A stretch of 64,000 nt of DNA from Mya arenaria (taxonomy: Eukaryota > Mollusca > Bivalvia > Myida > Myidae). The translations under genes were made by a program, and so were the position numbers. Shown piece after piece: positions 11,864 to 23,031 of the stretch. Numbering within the stretch: the stretch's first letter is position 1; every line of letters begins with the position of its first letter. The notes below the pieces were generated by a model. It made no database searches. It had not been told where the DNA came from and was given only the letters and a program-made list of their open reading frames with translations. The DNA is taken from the NCBI RefSeq assembly GCF_026914265.1, contig NC_069127.1, positions 66,103,080 to 66,167,079 on the forward strand, in the 5' to 3' direction.

Positions 11864-11962
11864 ATGGCCGCCATACAACGTCGTCTGCAGATAATACGTC
11901 ACAGAAATCGGGATCTTCCGTTTCCGAGGGTCTTTCAAGACCGTTCACACGCACGATACTGG
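11864..11962 (+). CDS. Possible first exon of a HARBI1-like protein
   Basis: An ATG follows a pyrimidine-rich leader. It opens 33 codons reading MAAIQRRLQIIRHRNRD, then PFPRVFQDRSHARYW, and ends at GTATGA, an acceptable splice donor. Basic N-termini with a VF-x-DRS-type motif occur, as I recall, in PIF/Harbinger nuclease-derived (HARBI1-like) proteins. No downstream exon encoding the DDE nuclease was found in the following kilobases, so this may be a stranded first exon or a decayed element. Confidence 0.3.
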
Positions 11963-11966
11963 GTAT

Positions 11967-14127
11967 GAATCACTGTAATTTTGTCCTTATTTACAATTAA
12001 AACTAATGGGTTTCCAAGCGGTAATGTAAATATACATTTAAACAGGTGCATAAATGATTGCAATTGTGGTTATTGTGGTTAACGCGAGTTTAATGTCATG
12101 TACAAGGTGTTTAATAATGTCTCTAAAAGTACTGAGCTACATAGACGCGTTTCTTACATAAAAGACATGCGTTTCTATATTTTAACTGTTCTAAAACTGT
12201 TGTTTTCCCCGACCTCTGTAAAACAACTAACGCACCACAGATCGCTATTTCAGAAAACAAACCTATTTTAATAGATAATGATATGTGCGGATTGAAAGTT
12301 AAATATTTTAGATGGGCGCTGACGAAATCATATATTTTTTATGAAACAAATATTACAACAATATTATTATAAAACGACATTGTCGATAATTATTTTACAT
12401 TTGCTTCAAATTACTGCGCGTCATGAAGATGCCGGCAATTGACAACTACGCACGCTCTTTTTTGGTGTATTAAAACCGCATTTACAACGTCCGGCCCTTG
12501 AGCATGCTGCGTGGCCGGTAATTCGGTAAGCGTCGTTTCCGGTTTCAGGGTATATAGAGGCTATGTATTCCAGTGCCTTTGCTATTGGTCCCAGATAAAA
12601 GTTAGATAACATGAAGTAACATTTAATGATTAAGAATGTACGGAATAAGCTAAGCGAAGGTTAGAACACTACCTCAATGGCGGACACATGGTTAAGAATA
12701 GTACTTAATGATTACATATATGCAATTACATTGACTGTTTATTGTAGCTTTCAATATGTTGCACAATGGGCACGCAATGGAAACACTTCGTTGTATGAAG
12801 ATATAATATATTTACATCAGAGCATATAATTTATACACATTGAATGCATATCAGGGTACTATACATATATACCAGGGTAACCGTCCCTCCTATTAATGGT
12901 CATAAGTTGAAGTTTACAGATCACCCCCCCCCCCCCACAAAAGGTAACATCATACACTCTTCCGGAGCAAAATACACCTCAAAAACTCCTTAATAAAATC
13001 TTCCTGAATATGGAAATGAAATCAACAAGTATTACTACATGCTTAAACAAACGCGCATATAAAACTGATAGAGATGGAGATACCAACCTTGGCCATCGGG
13101 TTTGCGTTTAATCTGAATTATGCCCCCGAAAACAGTTTTAATTATTAACCGGTATGTATTAATAAGTGTTCAGGACTCGGTTTATAATGAGGATTTAGAA
13201 CACGCTCGAAATTCAAGTACTTCCCCGGGACTGAATAAGGTGGTTAGTGGGTATACATCCAGGTACATGTATATACACATTTATATACACATAAGAGTAC
13301 ACACCTGTGCATTGTTTTCTGTTTCTAATTATGTCGTTTGAATACAGTATATGTATCCTGTCATACTGTACTTTTAGTTTTGAGTAACATTAAGAGAAAG
13401 AAGTCCATAATGTTCTTTGTACCATATCCGAGTGTCTTCTTCGTTTCATCTACATATTGAGTTCCATATCGCAACGGTTGCAAACAAAATGGGCCTTACC
13501 ATTCTATATCCAACGTGCCGATAAAGTGCATTGCTAATGTTCTTATACCGCACCCTATTAAATGAACGTTGTCCTTGACAACATTAAACAAAACGGTTCC
13601 GTCAGCCGAAACCCTCGTGATTGAAATTTATTCACTCGCGCTAAAGTGCTTGTGTATAATGTCAATAAACAGAACGATAATAAGTAAACGGAGACTAACC
13701 GTTCAATAACTATCATGCTGATAAATCACAAAGCTATTCACTTACCCGCACGCTAATTATCAGTGTTCGGGAAACACACTGGTTCTCCTTTAGTGATTCT
13801 TATTGGAAAACTTCTTAATTTAGGGAAAGCGCTGATTTTTCATAAACAATGATAAAACATACCATGTGTTTGAGGATATTAAGTCTACGTTTAATCAAAA
13901 ACCATTGCTATGTACAAGAAAGATAGGTCTTAAATCGTACCGTTTTTTTTTTCAATACTTGAGATTTGGGTGTCAAACAATTATGTTCGATCACTTGTAA
14001 TAATACAAAATGCTGCGTCACCTGACTGGGAAACACTTAAAAGCTGTTTTCCCTTTTTAATTGGGAAACATTTATGCTACTTGGCTGTTGTTTTATGACA
14101 TTACATATAACTCTTATAAAGATCATA
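11967..14127. other. Intergenic DNA between the two paralogues
   Basis: No gene supported. A C15-type homopolymer lies near 12925. A minus-strand frame at 12421-12612 contains the Cys-rich stretch CSRAGRCKCGF but has no matching context. Confidence 0.4.
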
Positions 14128-14210
14128 TCAGGGAACATGTTCACATATGTAATATAATAATTGGCAATAGTCATGGGGTTGCTCATTAACACACATTCTC
14201 CTGTCATTTA

Positions 14211-14262
14211 GGACTGTTTCCTGAAAGACTTGACTATGAAGTGTTTTATAAAACTTACCAGA
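14211..14262 (+). promoter_or_regulatory. Conserved 5' flank of coiled-coil gene 2
   Basis: Contains GTTTCCTGAAAGACTTG, then ACTATGAAGTGTTTTATAAA. The block is shared with the upstream paralogue and with the orphan copy at 21092-21150. The TTTTATAAA could be a TATA element about 80 bp before the ATG. Assignment rests on conservation only. Confidence 0.5.
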
Positions 14263-14321
14263 GCTGTTTAGTGTTATGTTAACATCTTGGATACGCGTCC
14301 TACGAGCATATGTGGAAATAA

Positions 14322-16103
14322 ATGAAAACAAAAATGATATTAAAACTAATATACCTTCTTTCGATAACGTTCTTCACAGCGTTGGGTGATGAAGAGTTTT
14401 CGATGAAAGAGTTAGAGATGACTATCAAATTGATAGAGCATGACATTAATGGGATGAAAAGGAAAGTCTGGATCGAGCTTCCAGATAAATTGCATCGTTT
14501 GGAAAAAGAGTTATCGAATCGATCATTCGTCGATAATAATCAAAATGTGTATAACTATAGTGCTGGAAATTGTGATTCATCTGTTAAAACCTTACAAAAT
14601 ATTGATAACCTCCATGGCAGGTTGACAAAAGCGTTTGAAGCTGAAAAGTTCAGAGCAAAAATAACTGAAATAAAACTTGAACAATTGGAAAGTACTCTGA
14701 AGGAGTATTTAGAAAATGTGGAGAGAATCAACGCAAACAGTTTGAAAATCAGGGTGCTAGAAGAGGACATTTCTAAAATAGAACGGTCGGATCGGAACCA
14801 AAGTCAAATTATCCAAGCGTTGCAGCTTCGATTAAAAGAAATTCACGGCAAAATGATATCATTCGATGCATGGAAAGGAATCCAGGTGGTTTCAAATGAT
14901 AATATAACAAAGCTTCTTGCAGATCTCTCTTATACAATTGATTCAGTCAAAAGTTCTGTAGAACAACTGGAACGAATGAACTTTAAACAATCATACAAAC
15001 CATCTTTCATCAGTAAGTGGTATTTGATGAAAGCGCTAGATGAACAGCTCTCGCATTTAACTATTGAGCATGGATTAGGGGTTTTACCATATAAAGTTGA
15101 GGTTCAAATTCGTCCTGTTTCAGGCCCCAATTCCGGCTGGGTGTTTAAAGGTGACAGTGCAATCCGTAGTGATGACGACTTGAATAAAAAATATGGAGGA
15201 ATAGTGTATTTTTACAACGAAGAGAAAGTGGAATTAATTGCGCCAGTGAAGGGTAATAATAATCGAGACATCGGTGTTATCATCAACACTGGACAGGAAG
15301 ATGGAAGACGGTTGGGAAATAACCACGACGCTGTGAATCAGGCGTTTGTTCGTGTAAAGATTTGGGCTCCGAGGGACCTTCCTACTCCGGACTTTCAATC
15401 AGAATGGCTACCAATGGATATTGAAGATCCAGCAAAGACATACCAAGAAATTGAACACTCTTTAGACGGGTATCCAGGATTACTGTCTGTCCAGATAAAA
15501 TGTGAATCGCCAAAGAGCTACCTTATATCCGACGGAACGGGAGCAGCATCAATTCACACGCGGGAATATGATAACACCGGGGGAACTGTATGGTCATACA
15601 ACGACAAATATGTAAGGATGTGGGTCGGCCATGATTTAAGAGACAAATACGAATACAGATTATTTGGTGGTGTACCTGATGGATGGTTCGATATGTTGAC
15701 GGGATTTGACACAGCTCGTGGGAAGGTTCGTGTACTGGCTTGGAAAACAACAACATTTGGTAATGGAAATCTTGAATCTGTTTCAGACGATACTGTTGTG
15801 TTTCCAGAGTGGCAACCATTCAAAGCTATTGACTATGAACGCGACTTTGTATCGTTATTTGTGGAAGCGAACGAAGGTCCGAATAAGGGTTTTCGATTTC
15901 CGGCATCTGGAAGTTCACAAGCCAAGACATCTCCGTTTGGCGGCGTCGTGTTCGCTTATGAAACGTGTGGCAAATTCCGAATGTGGCGTCCAAGCCCAGA
16001 CATCGATGGATTCCTAATTCACGTCCCACGTTTCTATGGGAACGGCGTGCATAGCCAAGCCACGAACAATGCTTCTTATGTTGCTGTTTTGTTGAAAACA
16101 TGA
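14322..16103 (+). CDS. Secreted coiled-coil protein with three C-terminal repeats
   Basis: Intronless 593-residue protein. Residues 1-22 form a signal peptide (core ILKLIYLLSITFFTALG). Residues about 25-65 and 95-220 are Leu/Ile-rich heptads predicted to form a coiled coil, probably oligomerising. The C-terminus has three divergent repeats at about 231-350, 360-475 and 494-592. Each opens with a Trp in SKWYL, SEWLP or PEWQP, has a central Gly-Gly aromatic strand (YGGIVYFY, GGTVWSY, GGVVFAY), and ends in a hydrophobic strand (VRVKIWA, VRVLAWK, YVAVLLK). Cys residues are few: 84, 394 and 549. I recall similar unnamed repeats in other marine-invertebrate proteins but cannot give a verified family. 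Either of the first two Met codons could start it. It is a tandem paralogue of 9567-11313, nearly identical through the repeats. A secreted lectin- or matrix-like role is inferred from architecture. Confidence 0.9.
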   Translation: MKTKMILKLIYLLSITFFTALGDEEFSMKELEMTIKLIEHDINGMKRKVWIELPDKLHRLEKELSNRSFVDNNQNVYNYSAGNCDSSVKTLQNIDNLHGRLTKAFEAEKFRAKITEIKLEQLESTLKEYLENVERINANSLKIRVLEEDISKIERSDRNQSQIIQALQLRLKEIHGKMISFDAWKGIQVVSNDNITKLLADLSYTIDSVKSSVEQLERMNFKQSYKPSFISKWYLMKALDEQLSHLTIEHGLGVLPYKVEVQIRPVSGPNSGWVFKGDSAIRSDDDLNKKYGGIVYFYNEEKVELIAPVKGNNNRDIGVIINTGQEDGRRLGNNHDAVNQAFVRVKIWAPRDLPTPDFQSEWLPMDIEDPAKTYQEIEHSLDGYPGLLSVQIKCESPKSYLISDGTGAASIHTREYDNTGGTVWSYNDKYVRMWVGHDLRDKYEYRLFGGVPDGWFDMLTGFDTARGKVRVLAWKTTTFGNGNLESVSDDTVVFPEWQPFKAIDYERDFVSLFVEANEGPNKGFRFPASGSSQAKTSPFGGVVFAYETCGKFRMWRPSPDIDGFLIHVPRFYGNGVHSQATNNASYVAVLLKT

Positions 16104-17257
16104 AACTGTAATGTGTAAGATATCACATAACCTATAAGACGCTTCTTTTTATCAGGGCAAAACTCACTTAATCATTTTGCTTTTGGGATAATGAATATTA
16201 ATCTTGCAACTGTCTCTTCTCAATCTTATCAATTCATGTACTTTCTACAATGCACGGTTATGTAACTTACAGTTTTTTATAATAATATTAGAGCACAATT
16301 TAATATTAGAGCACAATTTAATATTAGAGAGCGGCGATTTTTTCGACATTATCATGAATGGCAATATGCTATTTCGATCACGTGATTCTAAACTCTGTCT
16401 GTTTATTAGTTTATGGAACTTCTGGAGATTCTTTTGTTTGGTATATAGGGTCATTTCACGAAAAAAGCTTTAATTAAAAATTCGTTGGCAGCCGAACGTA
16501 ATAAGTAAGTCCATGTGATAATTTGTTTGTATGCAAAAAAAACCACTTTCATCTATACACTTAAGAATGTCAAGAGAAATATTGATGTTCTTCCTATATA
16601 CAAAACTGCACAGGACATTGCTAATTGCATGTTGACAAGCAAATAAGTGCTCCTTGTAGCAATTGCTATTTCTACATTCCTGATCGCCGTACATCGTAAC
16701 AAACCATTGTTTATATGATGTCATTTAATTGTTTAAGTAAAATTTTAACTTTAATTGCATTTAAATAGTTGTTTGTTTTACTATTTAATGCTGAAAATTT
16801 TAAAAGGTAATTTTATAGTCGATATAAACCTGTCGTGTACTTGTTGTACGCCTACCGTTTACATTTGTGTACTCATAAAATTCGATTACAAAAAGATAAT
16901 ATGACTGTAAAGAAAATATACATGTTATTACAATATGATAATACTCAAATGCTTTTTCTGAAAGAAAATTGAAATATATGAAACGGTCTACGGCGGTCGC
17001 GGTTTAAGTGTAATAGTTTGAATGCAAATGCTTTTGTAACTTAATATTGTAAAAATCGCTCAACTCTCAAACCATGCAACATTTTAGCGTGACTAGCTTG
17101 AGTATATTGTTTATGTTTAATAAGATTTGATAAACACTCAAGAGTAAAACAAACGTCCTTTCCAATATGTGTTTGTGTCATAAGGAGTTGAGCCAATTTT
17201 ACAAAAGAAGTGTTTTTAATCACATTTTGGCTCAAAAAGCATTTACATGTTTTCCAA
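16104..17257. other. Intergenic DNA with an 18-bp tandem duplication
   Basis: AT-rich. TATTAGAGCACAATTTAA is tandemly repeated near 16285-16325. No gene supported. Confidence 0.4.
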
Positions 17258-17260
17258 TAA
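17258..17260. other. TAA target-site duplication, left
   Basis: TAA immediately before the left terminus of the element at 17261-18899, matching TAA at 18900-18902. Confidence 0.7.
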
Positions 17261-18899
17261 GGCCACACCAAATTGATATTTCGTTCCGCGGATTTACCGC
17301 TCCTATTTTTTTGAAAATGTAAAAAAAATATTTTTATTTTTTTTGTGCGCCCGCACCTCCATTTTGATCGCCAAGCAGATTTTTTTCAGGTAATAATTTA
17401 TTAAAAGGCTAAAAATAATCAAGTATAATTTTTCTACGCTAGTTTTCGTGTTTTAGTAAAGGGAAGTTACCGATGCGTAGTTTTTATACTGTATATCGAT
17501 CGGTTTAGCATGGGTTTCAATAAATTCAATCAAAACGGCGGCTTCCGGTATAAACAATGTGGCTCGAAGTTTGGAAATTAAATCTTATTTTTGACAATAA
17601 ATATGTTTTGAGCATGCTTGAAGTCATTGTTGATCGTCTCATGCACTAAAGGATCATTATTTAAAGCAATCATTATGCAATAAAGCATGTGTACTAGTAT
17701 CTAAGACTGGTAGCGATTATATTGCGTAATTATGAATGGAAATCGGACAGGTCAACTTAACTGCAACATAAGTCATTATTTGGTCCAAATTGATGTATCA
17801 AGCTCATTTTTGATCAAATTCTGACAAAACGACAGTTTTGAACAAATATCTTTTCACAAATAGCGATATAAACACTGGTCTGGATATACCTCAACATAAG
17901 TAAGCCTAAGTTTATCACCTTATATTTTGTTTTTATTTGCAGCATAATCCGGGATTGTAATGCACTTGTCAATTGTAACCACTGCCCCGCCCACCCATCG
18001 CCCTTGTTCCAGGGGTATACCGGGGACAGCAGAGGCAATGGGCTGTGTTTTTACCTTTCAGGTGGCCCCGCAGTGCCTAGTGAATGTGGTTTTGTCTTCA
18101 TATTGAAAATAGTCAGGAATGGGCCTCACATAGGTATTCGGGGTTGCGGGGCCATTTGGCAGGGATTTTACCAGCAATGTGTCCCTGCAGGTCGGGTATT
18201 TTACCCGGGTTTTGAGAGACCTGAAGTCAAAGTCCCTGCTATTACGGACTTAGGGGGGGGGGGGGGGGGGGGCATATACAATTGGCTGGTGCATAAAAAC
18301 ATCTAAATAACCAAAAAAGTACTCTGAAAAATACCCTTGTTCTTTTTGTTTTAATAAGCACATGTCATTGCATTTCCTGTGATAATAAAAACAAAATTTA
18401 GTCTATGTTATATGGAGTCTGATGTTTGATGATGCCTGTGTAAGTGATCATTTTTTACAAATCCCAAATCAATCCTACGTTATGTCTAAATACAGTTGCA
18501 TATGATGTTAAACTGATTCAGGTAGATTTATATAAGTCGTTTCAAACTTTTTACTAAAAGCAGGGTTATTTATTATTATGAATGATTGTCATATTAAAGT
18601 ACGTTTTAATTATATAAGAAATTAGATGAACGGATGAATAAATAGTATGTATTCCGACATTTTCCAAATGTCCATTAGAGGTTCAGTTCAAGATGGCATT
18701 AAAATGGGTTTAAGGGCAATTATTTTGAACAATCTTTCTTATTTATATTGAATATAAGGAAAAATATATTTTTCGCTCTTCGCTCGCTTCGGTTTTTATG
18801 AAAACTGACAAACTTTTATTTCTATTTTTTTTTTTCGCTCGCTCGCTCCATTTTTTTTTGGCAAAAATCCGAGGAACTAAACATTAATTTGGTGTGGCC
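17261..18899. mobile_element. PIF/Harbinger-like non-autonomous element with TAA duplications
   Basis: The left terminus starts GGCCACACCAAATTGATATT. The reverse complement of the right terminus starts GGCCACACCAAATTAATGTT. The match extends for 36 bp with a few mismatches, into CGGATTT. TAA flanks both ends exactly. Three-base TWA duplications with GG-starting ends are the mark of PIF/Harbinger transposons. The 1639-bp interior has no transposase frame and includes CGCTCG-rich tracts near the right end. A second element is nested at 17961-18293. Confidence 0.75.
17961..18293. mobile_element. GC-rich MITE nested in the larger element
   Basis: The left end TGCACTTGTCAATTGTAACC and the reverse complement of the right end TGCACCAGCCAATTGTATAT are inverted repeats, with TAA on each side (17958-17960 and 18294-18296). 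The interior is much richer in G and C than its surroundings and contains a run of about 22 G near 18254. A related element lies at 26624-26930. Open frames within it are incidental. Confidence 0.75.
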
Positions 18900-18902
18900 T
18901 AA

Positions 18903-19156
18903 AGTCTATCCACAATATAAATATGTGTTGTGGCAAAATGCTCCAGATTACATAGGCAACTATTCCTTGTGGTTTCTTGATGATAACTTTTCAAATAAGA
19001 AATCACAATATATTGTGAACTGGATAGTCTTGAATATTTAGATACACAAACATATTTATTTTGTAGTAAGACTTCTCCTAAAAACTGTAAATGCTTTTAG
19101 AAACAAAATCTTATAAAATTCTCTACGGGAAAATTTGTTTAACTTCTATTTTACAC
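18903..19156. other. Intergenic DNA
   Basis: No feature recognised. Confidence 0.4.
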
Positions 19157-19312
19157 CCACACATATTTCAAAGGATGTTTCACTAACATTTTAAAGGATG
19201 TTTCACACATATTTCAAAGGATGTTTCACACACATTTTAAAGGATGTTTCAAACACATTTTAAAAGATGTTTCACACACATTTTAAAGGATGTTTCACAC
19301 ATATTTTAAAAG
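19157..19312. repeat. Minisatellite of 23-24-bp units
   Basis: About seven imperfect copies built around AAAGGATGTTTCACACACAT, alternating TTTTAAAGG and TTTCAAAGG. Confidence 0.85.
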
Positions 19313-19576
19313 TTGTTTGTATTATGCTTTCTAAATACTGAACCTCAAAACTGAATAGAAAATGAAATTTGGAAACATTTCCTATTTTGATTTTCCAAAT
19401 CAACTTTTGCACTGTGGACGGTAAGTTTGAAACCTCTTGTTAGTACATCTTTCTATGTGATTAAAACATAAACCATGCAAAAACGAATATTTCAAGTAGA
19501 TGTGACGAACAAGTAAATGCCTTCGACATATTGAATTTACCTTTTACCTTCATTTACTGGAATTACACTGTTGCCT

Positions 19577-19900
19577 CTTCAACCTGCACTCTCACAAATT
19601 GACAGTTTTGACATTTTTTGTCTCTGAATCAGCTGATTTTGGTAGCAATGCCTCTCAATAGAACAGATATCAATTATTTGGAAAACTGGCGACAATTTTA
19701 TTTTTTTCTTAAAGCATTACGCTTTAAGCCATAATACATTACTTCTTAAACGTAAATATGAAAAACAAACTGCGGTCTGATATTTTGTCAGCAGTCTTGA
19801 TTCACTGTTTCTCCGACATTTACGCAAAAAGTGGCTTAATCCAAGACAAAGAATAAAACATGATATCAAAAAGGTCAATCTGTCAGAGTGCAGCTTTAAA
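19577..19900. mobile_element. MITE with CTGCACTCT inverted ends
   Basis: The left end reads CCTGCACTCTCACAAATTGA. The reverse complement of the right end reads GCTGCACTCTGACAGATTGA. The sequence GACATTTACGCAAAAAGTGG is shared in diverged form with the copies at 33244-33765. There is no coding capacity. Confidence 0.65.
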
Positions 19901-20451
19901 ACCAAATTGTCTGATAAGTCAGAAACCAAAGTTATCCAATCAGATAGCCGAAAATGTTATTCAGTCCGATTTACGACTTCACTTTCATTGTGAAACCTGG
20001 GCCTGGGGTTTATTCCTTCTATTGGATGCAAATAAAAGCTTCATTATAACATTCTCAGTTGCTTTAGTTTCCTTCATATCGCATTTCGGCCCATCCTGTA
20101 ATCATTCAATATCTAAAGTACCAATAACACATAGATGACGATCTACTCCCGACCTCTGACGACCAGAATTTGCGGCGACCAATGACAGCCTTTAATTGTT
20201 TGTAAATTAAGTTGACAAAGGGTTGGAGATAGCGGTTGGTCGTGACACCGGTTGGCAATTGTTATCCAACCGAGAGCAGCCGCTCCTAAGACCATCGGCA
20301 TCCGGTAGGCGACACCATTCAAAGACTGGATGGCGAGTGGTTAACAGTTTTCATACAATGATCGTAAACCTCTTCCGATCATTTCTCACAAAACTCTCAC
20401 TATTTAGATAGTTATTAAAAGAGAAAGGGCACTGTTTCAGCTTGACTTGGT
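19901..20451. other. Intergenic DNA
   Basis: No gene supported. The small frames here show no family features. Confidence 0.35.
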
Positions 20452-20652
20452 CTATAACAACTCAATCGTTTGTTTTTGTTCAGGGCTGAGTTGCTCCTCG
20501 GACTTTGACTTCTTATTGGGCGGTTCTGACTGATCTTCGTCATCTGTGTCATCGTTCATGATTTTGGTACCGTCTGACCTCATCATCTTACTTTGTTCAG
20601 TTGCTGCATCGGGGGTGGTGACATCGGCATAAATATGTTCAATTTTTCCTTG
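20452..20652 (-). CDS. Possible terminal exon encoding an acidic tail
   Basis: The minus strand is open from an acceptor-like CACAGTAG before 20652 to a TAG at 20452-20454. It reads QGKIEHIYADVTTPDAATEQ, then MMRSDGTKIMNDDTDDEDQ, PPNKKSKSEEQLSPEQK and TIELL. Asp/Glu clusters beside a KKSK basic motif are typical of disordered tails of nuclear proteins. The acceptor lacks a good pyrimidine tract and no upstream exons were found, so it could be a stranded fragment. Product unknown. Confidence 0.35.
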   Translation of the reverse strand, partial: QGKIEHIYADVTTPDAATEQSKMMRSDGTKIMNDDTDDEDQSEPPNKKSKSEEQLSPEQKQTIELL

Positions 20653-20654
20653 CT

Positions 20655-21091
20655 ACTGTGCCGGGTAGCACATATTTATTCTCAGGCAGGGGGAAATATA
20701 CATTAAACTTTTTTTAAACCATACTCTTCTAAAGTCAAAAAAGACTTTTCTAAATGAAAGTAATTTCAAACCATGTTCAGGAGAAATTGTAAACATATTC
20801 AACTGCCTTAAAGATTAAGGTTTCACGTATTTGTTCCTGTATGATTTCCTTATATATCGTTTAGTCATGTAAAAGGATTGTTTGTTGTTGTTTTTCGTCT
20901 GGGTTTGTTCTTGTTTCTCTATTAAAAAAGTTCTTGTCAATGTCGTTTATTTTATTTCATTGAAGCAAGAGGGTTTACCTGCAAAACAAAATATAAATAT
21001 AACCAGTGTTTTAGGTCTGGATTTAGTCCTAAAAGAGTTGAGTATTTATGATGTATTGCAAATAGCTTGAACAATAAAAAAGATATTCTCT
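20655..21091. other. Intergenic DNA
   Basis: No feature recognised. Confidence 0.35.
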
Positions 21092-21150
21092 TCGATACAC
21101 TATTTCCCGGAAGACTTGGAAATGAAGTGTTTTATAAAGTCTTCGAATAC
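21092..21150 (+). pseudogene. Orphan copy of the coiled-coil gene 5' flank
   Basis: CGATACACTATTTCCCGGAA, then GACTTGG, ATGAAGTGTTTTATAAAG and TCTTCG match the flanks at 9452-9520 and 14211-14262. No coiled-coil or repeat-domain frame follows. This is the remnant of a third family member or a duplicated promoter. Confidence 0.6.
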
Positions 21151-22233
21151 AGCTGGATGAGTCATTAAAATGTGTTTTAAATAAGTTATGAAAACCAGTG
21201 AATGAGTGACCTGCGTGACATTTAAGAAATGCAAGAGTATGTTTAAACGACCATAACACAAACCCTCCAATAAGTCAAAGTTTATGTCCTTTTAAGATTA
21301 CATATTTAGATAGGATAAAACATGAGTCCTGTTATGATACATATGCAGGTGTTGTGATAGCTTTGCAAAATTTACGACAGGTGATTTAACTGATTTTGGT
21401 CCAAAAGCATTTGCATTTTTTTCCTAAAACAATGTTACAAGGCTAGGAAAGGTTTCAGGTGCCAAAGTGTAGAGCACTATCCAAACAATAATACATTGTA
21501 GCTTTGTGGTGGTTGCTTCTGTTTTAAGAAAGATATTTCCATTGTTGTTCCCAGGAAATAAATTTAAATCACTATTTTTTGACCATTTCATTTTACATAT
21601 TTCTTATTAATAAGAGATCACCACGAATACACAAGACATTGTTATTTTGATTAGCTGGAACATTCCGACATAAAAACATATTCATAATTTCGAAATAGTT
21701 TCTGAAAAAATGGAACCGGAATTTGAACAAATCTGTGACAATATGTTCCTCCTCAAACATATCTCAACTGCTTATTACACCAAAACACGTTGCAAAAAAT
21801 GTTGGTTTTACTCTGGCAAAATAGTATACGTCATAACTCCATAAATAAGTACGCGTACTCATTTCTGGCATTCCACACCCACATTGGTAAAGGCCCTTAA
21901 CCTATTAAAACAAGCATTATTTTAAAATCGATGTAAATCGTATCTTTTACGCTATACATTGGACAATAAGGATACAATAAATGCAAACAGTGTGGAAGTC
22001 TATGTGTTAGATAATGAAAAATTCTAGAATGTAACGATTGGAAACGGACCTATGTCAAAATCTTACAAGAATGCAGTTCCAACTGATAAACAATTATTGT
22101 CATTTTATGTCATGTTATATAACATTTACACAAAATCTCTACAACCGATAAGAAATAGAACCTGCGCCGACTAAAAACCCTATATATACTGTATTTATCA
22201 TAAACATTGCCTTAAGGAACATATTATAGACAA
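21151..22233. other. Intergenic DNA
   Basis: AT-rich with no supported gene. Confidence 0.35.
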
Positions 22234-22461
22234 ACCCCACCCACATTTTTTATCATAAGATCTTTGGTAGACAAGGCTTCCGACACAGTGTTAGGCCACA
22301 ACACTTGTTTTAGGCACCATTGCTTTACAAGAAAACGTTGTTTAGCATCATTTCATATGTATGGGTGAAAAATAGAAGCGGTCGCTTAAAAAGAAAATGA
22401 TTTCGTTTTCGATAAAACATGCAACTTTGGTAAATTTATAGAACGAAACATCAATTTGTTG
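22234..22461. repeat. 228-bp perfect inverted repeat, left arm
   Basis: Reverse complement of 23032-23259 with no indel, because paired positions sum to 45493 at both arm ends. No mismatch was noticed by eye. The arm starts ACCCCACCCACATTTTTTAT and ends CATCAATTTGTTG. Confidence 0.9.
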
Positions 22462-23031
22462 AACACATACGAGTTAATTCTAAGTGAATTGGTAAGGAAA
22501 TAAAGTAAAACAAAGACATTACACCATACGTGTAAGGAATGTATTATCAGGATATTTAAATTTCGCAAAAAAAGGAACGATCTTGTCTTCGAATCTTGTT
22601 TTCGTAGGAAAGATCCAGTTTCCGAAACTGACGTTAGTTTTGTAGAAAAAACTGTCCTGAGAAAGGTTTAAAAAACCTCAAGCAAAAAATCAAAATCAAG
22701 CCGTTACAATGACGATTTCAATCCGAAAACACATACAAAATACCTTACTTTCGTTGGTAACGTACCGTAACGAAGAAAACAGACGTATATGTAATATAAG
22801 TCTATAAAACACGCCTTAACTGCAATATTAAAATAAAAATCAAATGATAAAAGTGTTTAACATATAAGACGTCGTTGCCTCATTTGCTATTGGAAGTAAA
22901 TTCCAGACATACACGTACTTTACGTTATACAATAAAACTATAAGGGAATAAAGGGGCTTTGAAATTTTCCTAACACCAAACGAAGAGTTTATGAACAAAT
23001 ATTATTTTATAAAATAAGCACCAACAAGCCA
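22462..23031. other. 570-bp spacer of the inverted repeat
   Basis: AT-rich loop between the two arms, with no open frame of note. Confidence 0.6.

Noticed and set aside
12421-12612. Minus-strand frame with CSRAGRCKCGF
   Set aside because: The Cys spacing does not fit a family I can name and no splice partners were found.
18004-18306. Gly-rich open frame, and its counterpart at 26621-26956
   Set aside because: Both lie in members of one GC-rich MITE family with inverted ends; the Gly run is a poly-G tract.
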